Assembly (NCBI RefSeq): GCF_000166295.1
Contig: NC_017506.1
Span: 2,480,001 to 2,544,000 of the forward strand
DNA from: Marinobacter adhaerens HP15
GTDB taxonomy: Bacteria > Pseudomonadota > Gammaproteobacteria > Pseudomonadales > Oleiphilaceae
DNA: 64,000 nt
Reading direction: 5' to 3'
The notes under the pieces are model-generated. The model was not told the origin of the DNA, made no database searches, and was given only the letters and a program-made list of their open reading frames with translations. Position 1 is the stretch's first letter. Each line of letters opens with the position of its first letter. The translations under genes were made by a program, and so were the position numbers. Positions 28,515 through 38,960 of the stretch are shown one piece after another.

Positions 28515-29906
28515 TTAACTACCAACGGGAATCAAAGCATTGTGGAATCCACGTCTATCCAACTCTTTTTTGAATGCCTGTTTAGCGTCTTCGTCCCCGT
28601 GAACAATACGAATTTCTTGCGGGGCTTGGGAAATACCCTGAACAAATCGAAGTAAATCCGATTGCCCCGCATGGGCGGAATACCCACTTACCTGATGAAT
28701 CCGGGCCCGAATATCATATCGGTTTCCATCAAACTGAACCCAGCCCCCTTTGGGGCCATAGTTCAAGATATCACGCCCGGGAGTGCCCGCGGCCTGATAT
28801 CCCACAAACAATACATCATTTCGCTTATCACCCAGCATTGCTTTGAGATAATTGACGATGCGGCCGCCGGCACACATCCCGGAACCGGCCAAAACCACAC
28901 AGGGGCGATGAGACCGCGCCAAATAATCCACAGCATTCAGATGTTCTTCATGGGAACTAATAACCGTCAGTTGTTCAAACGACAACGGGTGCCGCCCTTG
29001 CTTAACCAACTCAGTGGCCTCGGCATCCCAATAGGGTTTCAAATCCCGATATATCCGCGTGAACTCTGCTGCCAATGGTGAATCCACGACTATTTCCGGA
29101 TTATTCCAAAGCTCTCCGCCAAACTCATGAATCAGACTTTCAATCTCATAAAGCAGCTCCTGCGTCCGGCCAATACTGAACGCAGGCACCAATACCGTTC
29201 CACCATCTTCAAGAGCGTGCTCCAATACCGCCTTCAACCTGTAACGCCGCGTTTCCCGGTCCTCATGGTCCTTATCCCCATAAGTACTCTCAATCACCAG
29301 CCGGTCCGCCCGTTCAGGCGATTGGGGGGCCGGCAACAATGGAGCATGAGGCGCCCCGAGATCGCCACTGAACACGATCCGTTCTTCAGTCTCCCCTTCA
29401 CGGGCATCGCATTCCACATAGGCAGAGCCCAGAATATGCCCAGCTCTTTGAAGCCGAACCGACAGCGAGCAATCACCCTCAGCAAACACCGAGTGCCACT
29501 GGCCATAAGGTACCGGCACCAAGCGAGAACGAATCAGCCCCAGAACCCGCTCAATCAACTGCCGGTCACGGGTGAAGCCGATCTTCAGGGCATCTTCCAG
29601 GATCTCCGGCAGCATAATGGCCGAGGGTTCGGAACAAATGATGGGGCCGTCGAACCCCGCCGCCAGCAAATAAGGAATGCGGCCGACGTGGTCGATATGC
29701 ACATGGGTGACCACTAAAGCCCGGATGTGTTCGATGGGAAAATCAATGGAGAGATCAGACGCAGAAGCGCCGCGGCCTTCATCCTGGCCTTGGAACAGGC
29801 CGCAGTCGATGAGAATGCCACTCTTTTGGGATCCCCGAGACAGGGACAATTCATGGCACGAGCCGGTTACGCCGGAGGTGGCGCCGTGGTGGGAAATATT
29901 GATCAT
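28515..29906 (-). CDS. Beta-CASP metallo-beta-lactamase-fold hydrolase (left flank)
   Basis: A 463-residue MBL/beta-CASP protein of the type called RNA exonuclease or mRNA 3'-end-processing factor. It has the zinc motif THVHIDH, GSAYVE and FSGDLG, then the beta-CASP domain (STYGDKDHE; VLVPAFSIGRTQE; GSGMCAGGRI) and the final SAHAGQ histidine. All metal ligands appear present, so activity on RNA is plausible. ATG 29906 follows AAGGATG. It lies 43 bases after wecC and may be the last gene of the polysaccharide operon. A paralogue is at 59464-60825. Confidence 0.87.
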   Translation of the reverse strand: MINISHHGATSGVTGSCHELSLSRGSQKSGILIDCGLFQGQDEGRGASASDLSIDFPIEHIRALVVTHVHIDHVGRIPYLLAAGFDGPIICSEPSAIMLPEILEDALKIGFTRDRQLIERVLGLIRSRLVPVPYGQWHSVFAEGDCSLSVRLQRAGHILGSAYVECDAREGETEERIVFSGDLGAPHAPLLPAPQSPERADRLVIESTYGDKDHEDRETRRYRLKAVLEHALEDGGTVLVPAFSIGRTQELLYEIESLIHEFGGELWNNPEIVVDSPLAAEFTRIYRDLKPYWDAEATELVKQGRHPLSFEQLTVISSHEEHLNAVDYLARSHRPCVVLAGSGMCAGGRIVNYLKAMLGDKRNDVLFVGYQAAGTPGRDILNYGPKGGWVQFDGNRYDIRARIHQVSGYSAHAGQSDLLRFVQGISQAPQEIRIVHGDEDAKQAFKKELDRRGFHNALIPVGS

Positions 29907-29949
29907 TCTGACATCCTTGTCGAGTTTGGCTTCCAAGCCGGTAACGGAT

Positions 29950-31203
29950 TTACCAGGTACCTCTGGTATCCACAATTATGCCCTGTTGCGGCCTCACCCG
30001 TTTGAACTCCGCGTGATCAACCAAAAGGACGTGTATATCCGCCTCTTTCAGGGCGTGATCGACGGTGACCAGCTTTTCCCTGGCCAGCCAATCAGGAAGC
30101 CTCCGTATATTTGGCTCCACCAATTGAACAGGGCCTCCATGCTCAGCGAGCAAAGCCCGGGCAATGTTCAAGGCCGGGCTTTCACGCAGATCATCAATAT
30201 CGGCTTTAAAAGCCAGGCCGTAACAAGCCACGGTTACATCACGGATGCTCTTGTCCGGATTGTCACGCAGATAATCAGCAACCGAAGCTTTGACCTGGTC
30301 AATCACCCATCGCGGCTTGTCGTCATTAACATGACGGGCTGTCGTAATCAGGCGGCTCTCTTCAGGCGCGCTACTGACAATAAACCAGGGATCCACTGCG
30401 ATGCAGTGCCCGCCAACACCCGGACCGGGCTGAAGAATGTTGACCCGGGGATGGCGATTGGCCAGCCGAATCAGCTCCCACACGTTGATGTCCAACGCAC
30501 CACAAATAACAGATAGCTCATTTGCGAAAGCAATATTGACGTCGCGGAAGCTGTTTTCAGTGAGCTTACACAACTCAGCGGTGCGCGCAGTGGTGAGCAC
30601 GCACTCGCCTTTAAGAAACACTTTATAAAGATCGGCAGCTGCTGCGGCACACCGGGTTGTCATGCCACCAATCACCCGGTCATTCTGCACCAGCTCACGC
30701 AAAATCTGCCCAGGCAAGACACGCTCAGGGCAATGGGCCACGCGAATGTCGGAACTCTCACCGACTTGCTGGGGGAACGTAAGGTCCGGCCTTTCCTCTG
30801 CAAGCCAGGCGGCAACCTGTTCAGTGGTTCCAACAGGAGACGTCGATTCCAGAATTACCAAGTCCCCTTTCTTGAGAGCTGGCGCAATCTTTCTGCTTGC
30901 GGCTTCGACGTAGGTGAGATCCGGGTCGTGACGATCGCCCTTGAAGGGCGTTGGCACAGCAATCAAAAACGCATCCGCCGGCTCCGCCTCAGAAGTGGCG
31001 CGCAGGTATCCCTGCATTACTGCCGCATTGACGACCATGTCGAGGTCGGGCTCAACAATGTGAACCTCGCCCCGATTAATTGAGTCCACTACCTCCTTGT
31101 TCACATCCAGACCAAAAACCTTGAACTTTCGGGACGCAAACACGGCCGCCGTAGGCAGGCCTATATACCCAAGCCCTACGACGCAAATCGTACCAACAGC
31201 CAT
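29950..31203 (-). CDS. wecC: UDP-N-acetyl-D-mannosamine dehydrogenase
   Basis: WecC oxidises UDP-ManNAc to UDP-ManNAcA with NAD+. The 417-residue product has the Rossmann motif GLGYIGLP, the UDP-sugar dehydrogenase family middle domain, and the catalytic cysteine in GVGGHCIAVDP. ATG 31203 is the natural start; the upstream extension overlaps wecB. The pair wecB-wecC is at the promoter-distal end of the operon. Confidence 0.95.
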   Translation of the reverse strand: MAVGTICVVGLGYIGLPTAAVFASRKFKVFGLDVNKEVVDSINRGEVHIVEPDLDMVVNAAVMQGYLRATSEAEPADAFLIAVPTPFKGDRHDPDLTYVEAASRKIAPALKKGDLVILESTSPVGTTEQVAAWLAEERPDLTFPQQVGESSDIRVAHCPERVLPGQILRELVQNDRVIGGMTTRCAAAAADLYKVFLKGECVLTTARTAELCKLTENSFRDVNIAFANELSVICGALDINVWELIRLANRHPRVNILQPGPGVGGHCIAVDPWFIVSSAPEESRLITTARHVNDDKPRWVIDQVKASVADYLRDNPDKSIRDVTVACYGLAFKADIDDLRESPALNIARALLAEHGGPVQLVEPNIRRLPDWLAREKLVTVDHALKEADIHVLLVDHAEFKRVRPQQGIIVDTRGTW

Positions 31204-31216
31204 ATCCTTAACCTCT

Positions 31217-32350
31217 CTACCATTCCCTGTGTGACAGGACTTCAACAATGCGTTCACAGGCCTTGCCATCCCCGTATGGGTTATGTGCAAAAGCCATTTC
31301 CTTGTACGCCGCCTCGTCGGTTAGCAGGCGCTCAACCTCACTTACGATCAAGTCGACATCAGTACCCACCAGGCGAACCGTGCCGGCATCCACCGCTTCA
31401 GGGCGCTCTGTGGTTTCGCGCATCACCAGAACCGGCTTGCCAAGAGAGGGTGCCTCTTCCTGTATACCGCCTGAATCGGTCAGAATTATGTGAGACCTAT
31501 TCATTAAATAAACAAACGGTAAATAGTCCAGAGGCTCTATCAGCCGAATGTTATCAACGCCCCCAAGCAACCGCCGCACAGGCTCCTGAACATTGGGATT
31601 CAAATGAACCGGATACAGGATCTGGCAGTCCGGGTACCGTTTCGCCACTTTCGCAAGTGCCTGGCAAATTCGCTCGAACCCTCCGCCGAAGCTTTCTCGT
31701 CGATGGCCAGTAACCAGAATCAGCTTCTTATTGCTGTCCAGAAAATCGAAGCGCTCTTCAAACCCCGAACGCAACTGGTGATCAGCATCCACGCGCGCAA
31801 CCACTGTCAGGAGCGCATCGATGACCGTGTTTCCGGTAACCTCTATATGGGATGGTGGAACACCTTCCCGTACGAGGTTTTCAGCCGATTTAGGCGTGGG
31901 CGCGAAATGGAGGCGTGTGAGAACGCCTGTCAGCTTACGGTTCGCCTCCTCCGGCCATGGCGAATAGAGGTTGCCCGTGCGCAATCCCGCCTCCACATGT
32001 GCTACCGGAATCTGTTGATAATAGGCAGCAAGGGAAGCCGCGAAAGTAGTGGCTGTGTCACCGTGAACCAGCACAATGTCCGGACGCGCTCTGGAAAGAA
32101 CGTCTCGCATACCTACCAGAATACCCGTCAGCACATCGGTAAGGTCCTGCCCGGGCTTCATGATATTCAAATCAAAATCCGGACGAATGCCAAAGAGGTC
32201 CAGCACCTGGTCCAGCATCTCCCGGTGTTGGCCAGTTACACAAACGCCCGCATCAAAGCGGGCGTCAGAAGCTAATCTAAGTACAAGTGGAGCCATTTTG
32301 ATGGCTTCAGGGCGGGTGCCAAAAACACAAAGCGTTTTGATCTTGTCCAT
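31217..32350 (-). CDS. wecB: UDP-N-acetylglucosamine 2-epimerase (non-hydrolysing)
   Basis: WecB interconverts UDP-GlcNAc and UDP-ManNAc. The 377-residue product shows [13 protein letters not shown] at the N-terminus, then [18 protein letters not shown], and [22 protein letters not shown] at the GT-B-like C-terminal site. ATG 32350 gives the standard length. It feeds wecC 13 bases downstream. Confidence 0.96.
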   Translation of the reverse strand: MDKIKTLCVFGTRPEAIKMAPLVLRLASDARFDAGVCVTGQHREMLDQVLDLFGIRPDFDLNIMKPGQDLTDVLTGILVGMRDVLSRARPDIVLVHGDTATTFAASLAAYYQQIPVAHVEAGLRTGNLYSPWPEEANRKLTGVLTRLHFAPTPKSAENLVREGVPPSHIEVTGNTVIDALLTVVARVDADHQLRSGFEERFDFLDSNKKLILVTGHRRESFGGGFERICQALAKVAKRYPDCQILYPVHLNPNVQEPVRRLLGGVDNIRLIEPLDYLPFVYLMNRSHIILTDSGGIQEEAPSLGKPVLVMRETTERPEAVDAGTVRLVGTDVDLIVSEVERLLTDEAAYKEMAFAHNPYGDGKACERIVEVLSHREW

Positions 32351-32424
32351 AATCAAGAAATACGTTCCAAAAGCAAACATCTGCCAGCGACGACTGCCAG
32401 TCCCTGTTCAATTACCTAACGAAT

Positions 32425-34233
32425 TCACTGATGAAGCTGTCTCACCTTTTCTACTTGAAAGGGTATGACATCTTTGGCGCCATTGCACCACACAAGATCC
32501 GCAACGCTTCCATTTGGCGAAAAACCAGTCGGCGCATTTTTCAGGATGTCGACAATGCCTTGGCAATCGAACTCATGACTGGCTCGAATCAATCCGTTGA
32601 GCGTCTGTTCCACTTCTTCCCACGGCATAGAAGCTTCTCGGGCCATCATGATGCGGGGATGGGCAGTGCCTTGAGGATTATCGCCAATCAACAACTCCTC
32701 ATACAACTTCTCTCCAGGCCGCAGTCCGGAGAACACAATCTCAATATCTCCATCCGGTCGGTCATCCGTCTTTTCCAGGAGCCCCATAAGATGAATCATT
32801 TTGCGAGCCAGATCCGCAATCTTCACGGGCTCGCCCATATCGAGTACAAACACCTCTCCACCCTGGCCCATACTGCCAGCCTGCAAAACCAACTGGCTCG
32901 CCTCAGGGATGGTCATGAAATAACGAATGATGTCCGGATGGGTTACTGTTACCGGTCCGCCGTCACGAATCTGGTCTCGAAATAACGGAACCACAGAACC
33001 GGATGAGCCGAGGACATTCCCAAAACGAACCATAGAGAAAATGGTCCCGGACTGCCTTTGAGCCAACCCCTGAAGCACCAGCTCAGCCATCCGCTTGCTG
33101 GCGCCCATAACGTTGGTTGGGCGTACTGCTTTGTCCGTAGAGATCAGAACGAATCGCTGCACTCCAGCCGCGATTGCTGCCTCCGCCACGTGGAAAGTAC
33201 CGAAAACATTATTCTGAACACCTTCGATCACATTATGCTCAACCAGTGGCACATGCTTGTAGGCAGCGGCGTGGTAAACCGTTTCAATGCCAAAGCTCCG
33301 CATGACCGTTTCACAACGCCTGCGATGGGTAACACTTCCAAGCAAGGGGTTTATCTCCACCCCTAACCCCTCAATGGAGTTCAGTGCCTGCAGCTCACGC
33401 TCGATGGCATAAAGTGAGAACTCCGATTGTTCAAAAAGTACTAAACGAGCCGGCCGGTGGCGAATAATCTGCCGACACAGTTCGGAACCGATGGAACCAC
33501 CTGCACCCGTAACCAGTACAGACCGGTTATACAGGCTTGCAGCCACCTGAGCGTTGTCTGGCTGAACGGGATCCCTGCCCAGTAGGTCTTCAATCTCCAG
33601 ATCCCGGATATCGTTGATTCGTGCCTGCCCTGCCACCAACTCTGACATGGTGGGAACGGTCTGTACCGGAATGGCCAGAGGCTCAAGCCTCTTGAGTAAC
33701 CGCTTACGATCAATGCCTGAATCAGCATCCAGGGCCAACAGTAACCTTTTAATCCGGTGATCTTTTACAACGCGCTCAATATGGCTGATATCGTAAACCG
33801 GGATACCATTCACAAGTGCTCTGTGATTCGCCTTCAAAAGAGAGATAAACGCGCACGGATGGTACTCCGTGCCCTGGTCAAGCGCGTTTGCGAGCTGGAG
33901 CCCGGTTTCTCCGGCACCCACAATGCCTACATACTGCTTATTATTGTGCTTCGGTCGGTTCACCAACATGCGCACTGTCATGCGAGTACCGCTCACGAAG
34001 ATAAAGGCCAGTGCACCGTAAATTATGGGAACGGAGCGGGGCACCAGCACCTCAAGCCAGTACCCAAGCAAAATCAGGGTAATCGCAGATACAAAGACAC
34101 CAGTGATGACCGTGATAAAAGCCCGGTCGCTCAGATAACGGATCACCGCCCGATAAAGACCCAGCTTAACGAATACCGCAATGGTAATAGCGACGGTGAG
34201 ACCCGAGACGATAAGCTGGCCCCGGTCGGGCAC
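32425..34233 (-). CDS. WbpM-type UDP-sugar 4,6-dehydratase (main frame of a frameshifted gene)
   Basis: A large membrane-bound dehydratase of the WbpM/PglF class, which makes UDP-4-keto-6-deoxy sugars for QuiNAc and FucNAc. This frame encodes the remaining membrane helices, a CoA-binding-like domain, and the catalytic domain with GAGGSIGSE and the Ser-Met-Lys motif (NVMGASKR). It begins only at a GTG (34233). The first membrane helix and true ATG (34358) are in another frame, joined by what looks like one missing T near 34272-34274. Either a real mutation or a base-calling error explains this. Confidence 0.88.
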   Translation of the reverse strand: MPDRGQLIVSGLTVAITIAVFVKLGLYRAVIRYLSDRAFITVITGVFVSAITLILLGYWLEVLVPRSVPIIYGALAFIFVSGTRMTVRMLVNRPKHNNKQYVGIVGAGETGLQLANALDQGTEYHPCAFISLLKANHRALVNGIPVYDISHIERVVKDHRIKRLLLALDADSGIDRKRLLKRLEPLAIPVQTVPTMSELVAGQARINDIRDLEIEDLLGRDPVQPDNAQVAASLYNRSVLVTGAGGSIGSELCRQIIRHRPARLVLFEQSEFSLYAIERELQALNSIEGLGVEINPLLGSVTHRRRCETVMRSFGIETVYHAAAYKHVPLVEHNVIEGVQNNVFGTFHVAEAAIAAGVQRFVLISTDKAVRPTNVMGASKRMAELVLQGLAQRQSGTIFSMVRFGNVLGSSGSVVPLFRDQIRDGGPVTVTHPDIIRYFMTIPEASQLVLQAGSMGQGGEVFVLDMGEPVKIADLARKMIHLMGLLEKTDDRPDGDIEIVFSGLRPGEKLYEELLIGDNPQGTAHPRIMMAREASMPWEEVEQTLNGLIRASHEFDCQGIVDILKNAPTGFSPNGSVADLVWCNGAKDVIPFQVEKVRQLHQ

Positions 34234-34358
34234 CCAGAACTGCTGGTCCAGACGAAGCGAAAACGCTGCCCAAAGAGCAAAAACAGCACGGCGACATCTG
34301 CGAAGACCGATATCAGTCTCTTGTGAACCCGGGAAAGATTCAGAAATCTCTGGAACAT
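34143..34358 (-). pseudogene. Out-of-frame N-terminus of the WbpM-type dehydratase
   Basis: From ATG 34358 this frame reads MFQRFLNLSRVHKRLISVFA and continues into a hydrophobic helix, exactly how WbpM-like proteins begin. After VLFLLF it turns into unrelated sequence. If one T is added in the TTTGGG at 34271-34275, the reading becomes LLFWAAFSLRLDQQFWVPD and runs straight into the main frame. Confidence 0.82.
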
Positions 34359-34441
34359 GGTTTTCCTTTACCAGCTAAAAAATACAAGGCACTCGATATT
34401 ATAAGACACAAGGAGCGCAAACGATGCTTTGAACCAGCCAA

Positions 34442-34999
34442 TCAGTGTTTTCCGGGCACCCTGTCTCCGGCACCCTTCCCTGAAACAGTCATCAAAATAT
34501 ATTTGAAGTAGGCCGACAAAGTCAGATTCTGAAGCATTTTCTGATCCGTCTCTGCCAGGAGTGTTGGCGTAGACATATCAATGTCGTTCACCTGGGCAAG
34601 TCCAGTAATACCCGGCCTGGCAGCCAAAACACCGCGTTTTTCACGTTCCATTATGAGCTCTTCCTGATTGAAGAGACACGGCCTCGGGCCCACAAGGCTC
34701 ATTTCGCCTTTCAGCACATTCCATAGTTGCGGCAGTTCATCCAACTTGGTTCGTCTCAGAAAGCGACCGAATGGTGTAATCGCAGCAGGGCTAGCAAGGT
34801 GACTGGCGACAGACAGTGTTTCTTTACTCATCGTGCGAAATTTAACCAGGGTAAACGGCTTTTTGTGTCGGCCCACCCGCTCCTGCATGAAAACAGGTGA
34901 GCCCGTGTCAAAGAGCCCGACAACAACTAGTAGTAGCAGCAAAGGAAGGCCAAAAACCAACCCTAGTAGCGCAAAAAAAACATCGAAAGCACGAATCAC
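34442..34999 (-). CDS. Initiating sugar-phosphate transferase (bacterial sugar transferase family)
   Basis: A 185-residue monotopic phosphoglycosyl transferase of the short PglC/WcaJ-C type, which starts a repeat unit by moving a sugar-1-phosphate onto undecaprenyl phosphate. It has one N-terminal re-entrant or membrane helix ([20 protein letters not shown]), then [40 protein letters not shown]. Beside the WbpM-type gene, the likely first sugar is a QuiNAc/FucNAc- or diNAcBac-type residue (inference). Confidence 0.92.
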   Translation of the reverse strand: MIRAFDVFFALLGLVFGLPLLLLLVVVGLFDTGSPVFMQERVGRHKKPFTLVKFRTMSKETLSVASHLASPAAITPFGRFLRRTKLDELPQLWNVLKGEMSLVGPRPCLFNQEELIMEREKRGVLAARPGITGLAQVNDIDMSTPTLLAETDQKMLQNLTLSAYFKYILMTVSGKGAGDRVPGKH

Positions 35000-35050
35000 A
35001 TAAACTCCTTGGTGACGGAAGGGACAAGCTCCAATCGGTTCTGTTCCCGA

Positions 35051-36223
35051 TTAATCACTGCCGAACAAATCGCGAGTGTAAACTCTATCTTGAATATCTG
35101 ATAATTCCGGCACCATGCGATTGGAAATGACTACATCACATCTTTGCTTGAATTGATCCAAATCGTTTACGATTTCCGACCCATAAAACTGATCCTCTTC
35201 AATTACCGGCTCATAAACGACTACCTCAATCCCTTTGGCCTTGATTCTCTTCATAACACCCTGGATCGCTGAAGCTCGGTAATTGTCTGAACCTGACTTC
35301 ATAATCAAACGATAGATACCAACACAGTTCGGCCGTTTCTTTATTACAGCCTCCGCAATAAAGTCTTTTCTTGTAGTGTTGGCATCCACTATCGCTTTGA
35401 TCAAATTCTGTGGCACATCCGAATAGTTAGCCAGCAACTGCTTTGTGTCTTTTGGCAGACAGTAGCCTCCATACCCAAATGACGGATTGTTATAAAAGTC
35501 GCCAATTCGTGGGTCGAGGCATGCGCCATTGATAATCTGCCGACTATCCAACCCATGCGTCTCCGCATAGGTATCAAGCTCATTAAAAAAAGCGACCCGC
35601 ATAGCGAGGTAGGTGTTGGCAAAGAGCTTGATGGCTTCAGCTTCTGTCGATTCTGTAAATAGTGTTGGAATGTCTTCCTTAAGCGCACCATCGCAAAGCA
35701 ACTTGGCAAAGGTTTCAGCCCTCGCAGAGCGCTCGCCAACAACGATCCTTGAGGGGTATAAATTATCGTAGAGTGCCCTACCTTCACGCAGAAATTCGGG
35801 AGAAAAAACGATATTCTCCGTACCGTACTTGGCTCTAGCCATCGCGGTAAAACCTACCGGAATGGTGGACTTTATAACCATCAGCGCCCCCGGATTTATT
35901 TCGAGGACATCTGAAATCACCGACTCCACGGTTTTCGTGTTGAAATAATTTGTTTCAGGGTCATAATCTGTCGGCGTCGCAATTATCACAAAGTCGGCAT
36001 CTTCATAAGCGATGGTCTTATCGGTGGTGGCCTTGAGGCTGAGTTTTTTGCTTACCAAAAAAGACTCAATTTCTGGATCCTCTATCGGCGACAGCCTCTC
36101 ATTCACCATGCCAACGCGCCTGTCATCTATATCCAGAGCAATGACATCGTTATGCTGAGACAGCAAGACAGCATTTGATAAACCAACGTACCCGGTACCA
36201 ACCACTGCAATTTTCATTTTCAT
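35051..36223 (-). CDS. ugd: UDP-glucose 6-dehydrogenase
   Basis: Oxidises UDP-glucose to UDP-glucuronate with two NAD+. The 390-residue product has [10 protein letters not shown] at the N-terminus, the substrate segment [14 protein letters not shown], and the catalytic cysteine in [10 protein letters not shown]. It supplies UDP-GlcA to the decarboxylase at 37217. AGGACCC precedes the first of two closely spaced ATGs. Confidence 0.95.
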   Translation of the reverse strand: MKMKIAVVGTGYVGLSNAVLLSQHNDVIALDIDDRRVGMVNERLSPIEDPEIESFLVSKKLSLKATTDKTIAYEDADFVIIATPTDYDPETNYFNTKTVESVISDVLEINPGALMVIKSTIPVGFTAMARAKYGTENIVFSPEFLREGRALYDNLYPSRIVVGERSARAETFAKLLCDGALKEDIPTLFTESTEAEAIKLFANTYLAMRVAFFNELDTYAETHGLDSRQIINGACLDPRIGDFYNNPSFGYGGYCLPKDTKQLLANYSDVPQNLIKAIVDANTTRKDFIAEAVIKKRPNCVGIYRLIMKSGSDNYRASAIQGVMKRIKAKGIEVVVYEPVIEEDQFYGSEIVNDLDQFKQRCDVVISNRMVPELSDIQDRVYTRDLFGSD

Positions 36224-36251
36224 TTGGGTCCTAATTCAAAATTCGTTTCGA

Positions 36252-37208
36252 TCACTGAGACTCATAAAAAAGTTTTCCGACTGTCTCCAGTTCTGACCTG
36301 GTATTATCGCAAGGCGCCCATCCATCAAGCCTTCTCGCCTTCTCATTGTCGATCTCCAAATCGCAGAAAAGCTGTGTGTACATTTCTCGCTTCCCTATTA
36401 ACCTCAAAGCAGCAGCCACAAGAGCCGACGGAACGGGAATGAGCCTTTCAGATCTATTCATTCCACGCCTTAGCGACGACACGATATCTGCGGTTGAGAC
36501 GGCTGAGGAATCCGCTACAACAAAGGCCTGGTTTCCAGCTTCGGTGCTCTGAATGCACGCAATAAGGAAATCTGCCAAAGTTCCCACAGATATCAGACTG
36601 CGACGGTTTGAACACATACCAAAAGGGAGCGGAGCAGGAGAATTCGCGAGCCGAAGAAGACTTCCAAAATTCCCCGGCGCTTTAGCGCCATAAACAAGCG
36701 GAGGGCGAACAATGGCAAGTTCAGAAGAACCAACCCCTTCGAAAAGGCGGGTTAGCTCCACCTCTGCCTCCATCTTTGATTGCGTATAAGGAGAGCCGGG
36801 GCTGAATGGCGTGTTCTCAGATATTGACCTCCCCTTGGTCGCCGTCCCGTGCACGCCAATCGAACTAACAAACACGAACCGCCGAACACCGGCTTGAATC
36901 GCCGCCTCAGCAAGCCTGAGCGTCACATTCACATTCGCCCGCCTGAAGCCATCCAGTTCCTGGCGTTCGCTACCGCCCTTCCCATGTGCCTGGCCCGCCA
37001 AATGAACAACCGCGTCGATACCGCCTGAAAACAGCTGTTGCAGATCGTCCGTTTCCAAATCCAGCTGTCGATATGTCAGACCTGAAGGCCCTGTTAAATT
37101 GCCGCCACGGCCAACCGCTACGACGTCCTTTCCAGCAGACACAAGCCGGGCGCATAGCTCCCGCCCGACGAATCCCGTGGCACCGGTAACGAGAACCCTA
37201 TTTTCCAT
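36252..37208 (-). CDS. NAD-dependent epimerase/reductase (4-keto sugar reductase type)
   Basis: A 318-residue extended SDR. It has TGATGFVGRELC at the N-terminus, SSIGVHG with the catalytic Ser, and the YTQSK motif. It resembles WbpV/WbpK- and Gne-type enzymes that reduce or epimerise the 4-keto product of WbpM-like dehydratases to UDP-QuiNAc or UDP-FucNAc; which one cannot be told. ATG 37208 lies eight bases after the upstream stop. Confidence 0.82.
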   Translation of the reverse strand: MENRVLVTGATGFVGRELCARLVSAGKDVVAVGRGGNLTGPSGLTYRQLDLETDDLQQLFSGGIDAVVHLAGQAHGKGGSERQELDGFRRANVNVTLRLAEAAIQAGVRRFVFVSSIGVHGTATKGRSISENTPFSPGSPYTQSKMEAEVELTRLFEGVGSSELAIVRPPLVYGAKAPGNFGSLLRLANSPAPLPFGMCSNRRSLISVGTLADFLIACIQSTEAGNQAFVVADSSAVSTADIVSSLRRGMNRSERLIPVPSALVAAALRLIGKREMYTQLFCDLEIDNEKARRLDGWAPCDNTRSELETVGKLFYESQ

Positions 37209-37216
37209 GGAACAAC

Positions 37217-38164
37217 TCAATCCAGATCTTTAATAGACAGCAAATCATCGAAATAGGTGATTGTTTTTCTCAGGCCGTCATCAAGCTTAATCGTGGGTTC
37301 CCAACCCAATTCAGCACGCGCAAGCTCAATGTTCGGCTGACGCTGCTTTGGGTCGTCCTGTGGGAGGGGCTTGAAAATCAATTCGGAAGACGAACCAGTC
37401 AATTCAATCACGCGCTCCGCGAGCTCTCTGATGGTAAATTCACCTGGGTTACCCAAGTTAACCGGGCCGGTGAAGTCTTCCCGTGAATTCATCAAACGGA
37501 CGAAACCATCGACCAGATCATCCACATAGCAGAAGCTCCGGGTTTGCTGCCCTTCACCATAGATCGTGATGTCTTCTCCTTTCAACGCCTGAACAACGAA
37601 GTTACTGACGACACGTCCATCGTTGGGATGCATCCGAGGACCATAGGTGTTGAAAATTCGGGCCACCTTAATTGGGAGGTTATGCTGCCTGTAGTAATCA
37701 AAGAACAGCGTTTCCGCGCATCGCTTCCCTTCGTCGTAACAGGACCGTATTCCGATTGGGTTAACTTTACCCCAATAACTTTCGGGCTGGGGGTGTACCT
37801 CCGGGTCGCCGTACACTTCACTGGTGGACGCTTGGAAAATTCTCGCTCCCAATCGTTTTGCAAGACCCAGCATGTTGATCGCGCCGTGAACACTCGTCTT
37901 GGTAGTCTGTACCGGGTCGTGCTGATAGTGTACGGGAGAGGCGGGGCACGCAAGGTTATAGATTTGGTCGACTTCCACGTAAAGGGGGAATGTGACGTCG
38001 TGCCTCATTACCTCGAAGTAAGGGTTATTCATAAGGTGGGCAATATTCCGCTTTCGCCCCGTAAAGAAGTTGTCCACACAAAGGACGTCATGGCCTTCAT
38101 TCAAGAGGCGTTCACACAGATGAGACCCTAGAAAACCAGCCCCACCAGTTACAAGTACTCTCAT
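37217..38164 (-). CDS. UDP-glucuronate decarboxylase (UDP-xylose synthase)
   Basis: Converts UDP-GlcA to UDP-xylose. The 315-residue extended SDR has [11 protein letters not shown], the STSEVYGDP segment, catalytic YDEGK, and family-specific [15 protein letters not shown] and [10 protein letters not shown]. With ugd two genes away it makes a complete UDP-glucose to UDP-xylose route, so xylose (or a derivative) is expected in the glycan. Confidence 0.93.
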   Translation of the reverse strand: MRVLVTGGAGFLGSHLCERLLNEGHDVLCVDNFFTGRKRNIAHLMNNPYFEVMRHDVTFPLYVEVDQIYNLACPASPVHYQHDPVQTTKTSVHGAINMLGLAKRLGARIFQASTSEVYGDPEVHPQPESYWGKVNPIGIRSCYDEGKRCAETLFFDYYRQHNLPIKVARIFNTYGPRMHPNDGRVVSNFVVQALKGEDITIYGEGQQTRSFCYVDDLVDGFVRLMNSREDFTGPVNLGNPGEFTIRELAERVIELTGSSSELIFKPLPQDDPKQRQPNIELARAELGWEPTIKLDDGLRKTITYFDDLLSIKDLD

Positions 38165-38165
38165 A

Positions 38166-38960
38166 TCACATTCCTTTCTTTATAAATCTGAAATACAAAC
38201 CACCCAATACATGGGTCAGGGTTAAAAACACCGCCTGAGAAAGACTCCTTCCAGGGTAGTCCCAATGCACCATGAAAACTTTTTTCATCATAGCCATCTT
38301 GGAGCCGGATATTTGACCCTCGATCTTTCGATAGAAAAGCAGCGGAGCGCGAACCTTTATACATTTCGGGGTTCTTTCAAGAATTCTCAGCCAGCAGTGA
38401 TAGTCTTCGACAGCCTTATAGTTAATGCCTTCTACGAATGGAGCTGCCTTTAAAAGATCTCTTTCAGCAATCACGCTGGAAGTAGGGATCCGCGCGCGCA
38501 AGCTTTGTTGCTTAAACGAAACTTCTTCAAGGTCATATCGCTCGATACTATCAAACGATATTTCCTGCTCACTCGTGAAATCCTTCATCTGCGAGCAAAC
38601 GAAACTCGCATTAGACTTGGATAGCACCTGCAATTGGATTTCCAGCTTCCTTGGATGCCAAATGTCGTCAGAATCCAAAAAGGCAACATATTTCCCAGAC
38701 GCTTCTCTCACGCCAATATTCCGTGGGCCTGCTGGCCCCCCAAAATTAGCGCTGAGTGCAATCAATTTAATTCTCGGGTCCTCTTCCGCCCACTTTTGAA
38801 CGATTTCTCGTGTTCCATCAGTCGAGCAGTCATCAACAACAAGCATCTCCCAATCGTCAAAGGTTTGGTTGAGGACCGATTGAATTGTAGAGTCGATTAA
38901 TCTTTCAGCATTGTAGGCGGGCGTAACTATCGTTACTGATTGCTCTGAAGTCTTACTCAC
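38166..38960 (-). CDS. Family 2 glycosyltransferase
   Basis: A 264-residue inverting GT-A transferase. It starts [18 protein letters not shown] and has DDCSTDGT (donor binding), DSDDIW (DXD-type metal site) and a C-terminal [10 protein letters not shown] acceptor-side motif. It probably adds the second or third sugar of the unit on the cytoplasmic face. Its start overlaps the upstream gene by ATGA. Confidence 0.9.
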   Translation of the reverse strand: MSKTSEQSVTIVTPAYNAERLIDSTIQSVLNQTFDDWEMLVVDDCSTDGTREIVQKWAEEDPRIKLIALSANFGGPAGPRNIGVREASGKYVAFLDSDDIWHPRKLEIQLQVLSKSNASFVCSQMKDFTSEQEISFDSIERYDLEEVSFKQQSLRARIPTSSVIAERDLLKAAPFVEGINYKAVEDYHCWLRILERTPKCIKVRAPLLFYRKIEGQISGSKMAMMKKVFMVHWDYPGRSLSQAVFLTLTHVLGGLYFRFIKKGM

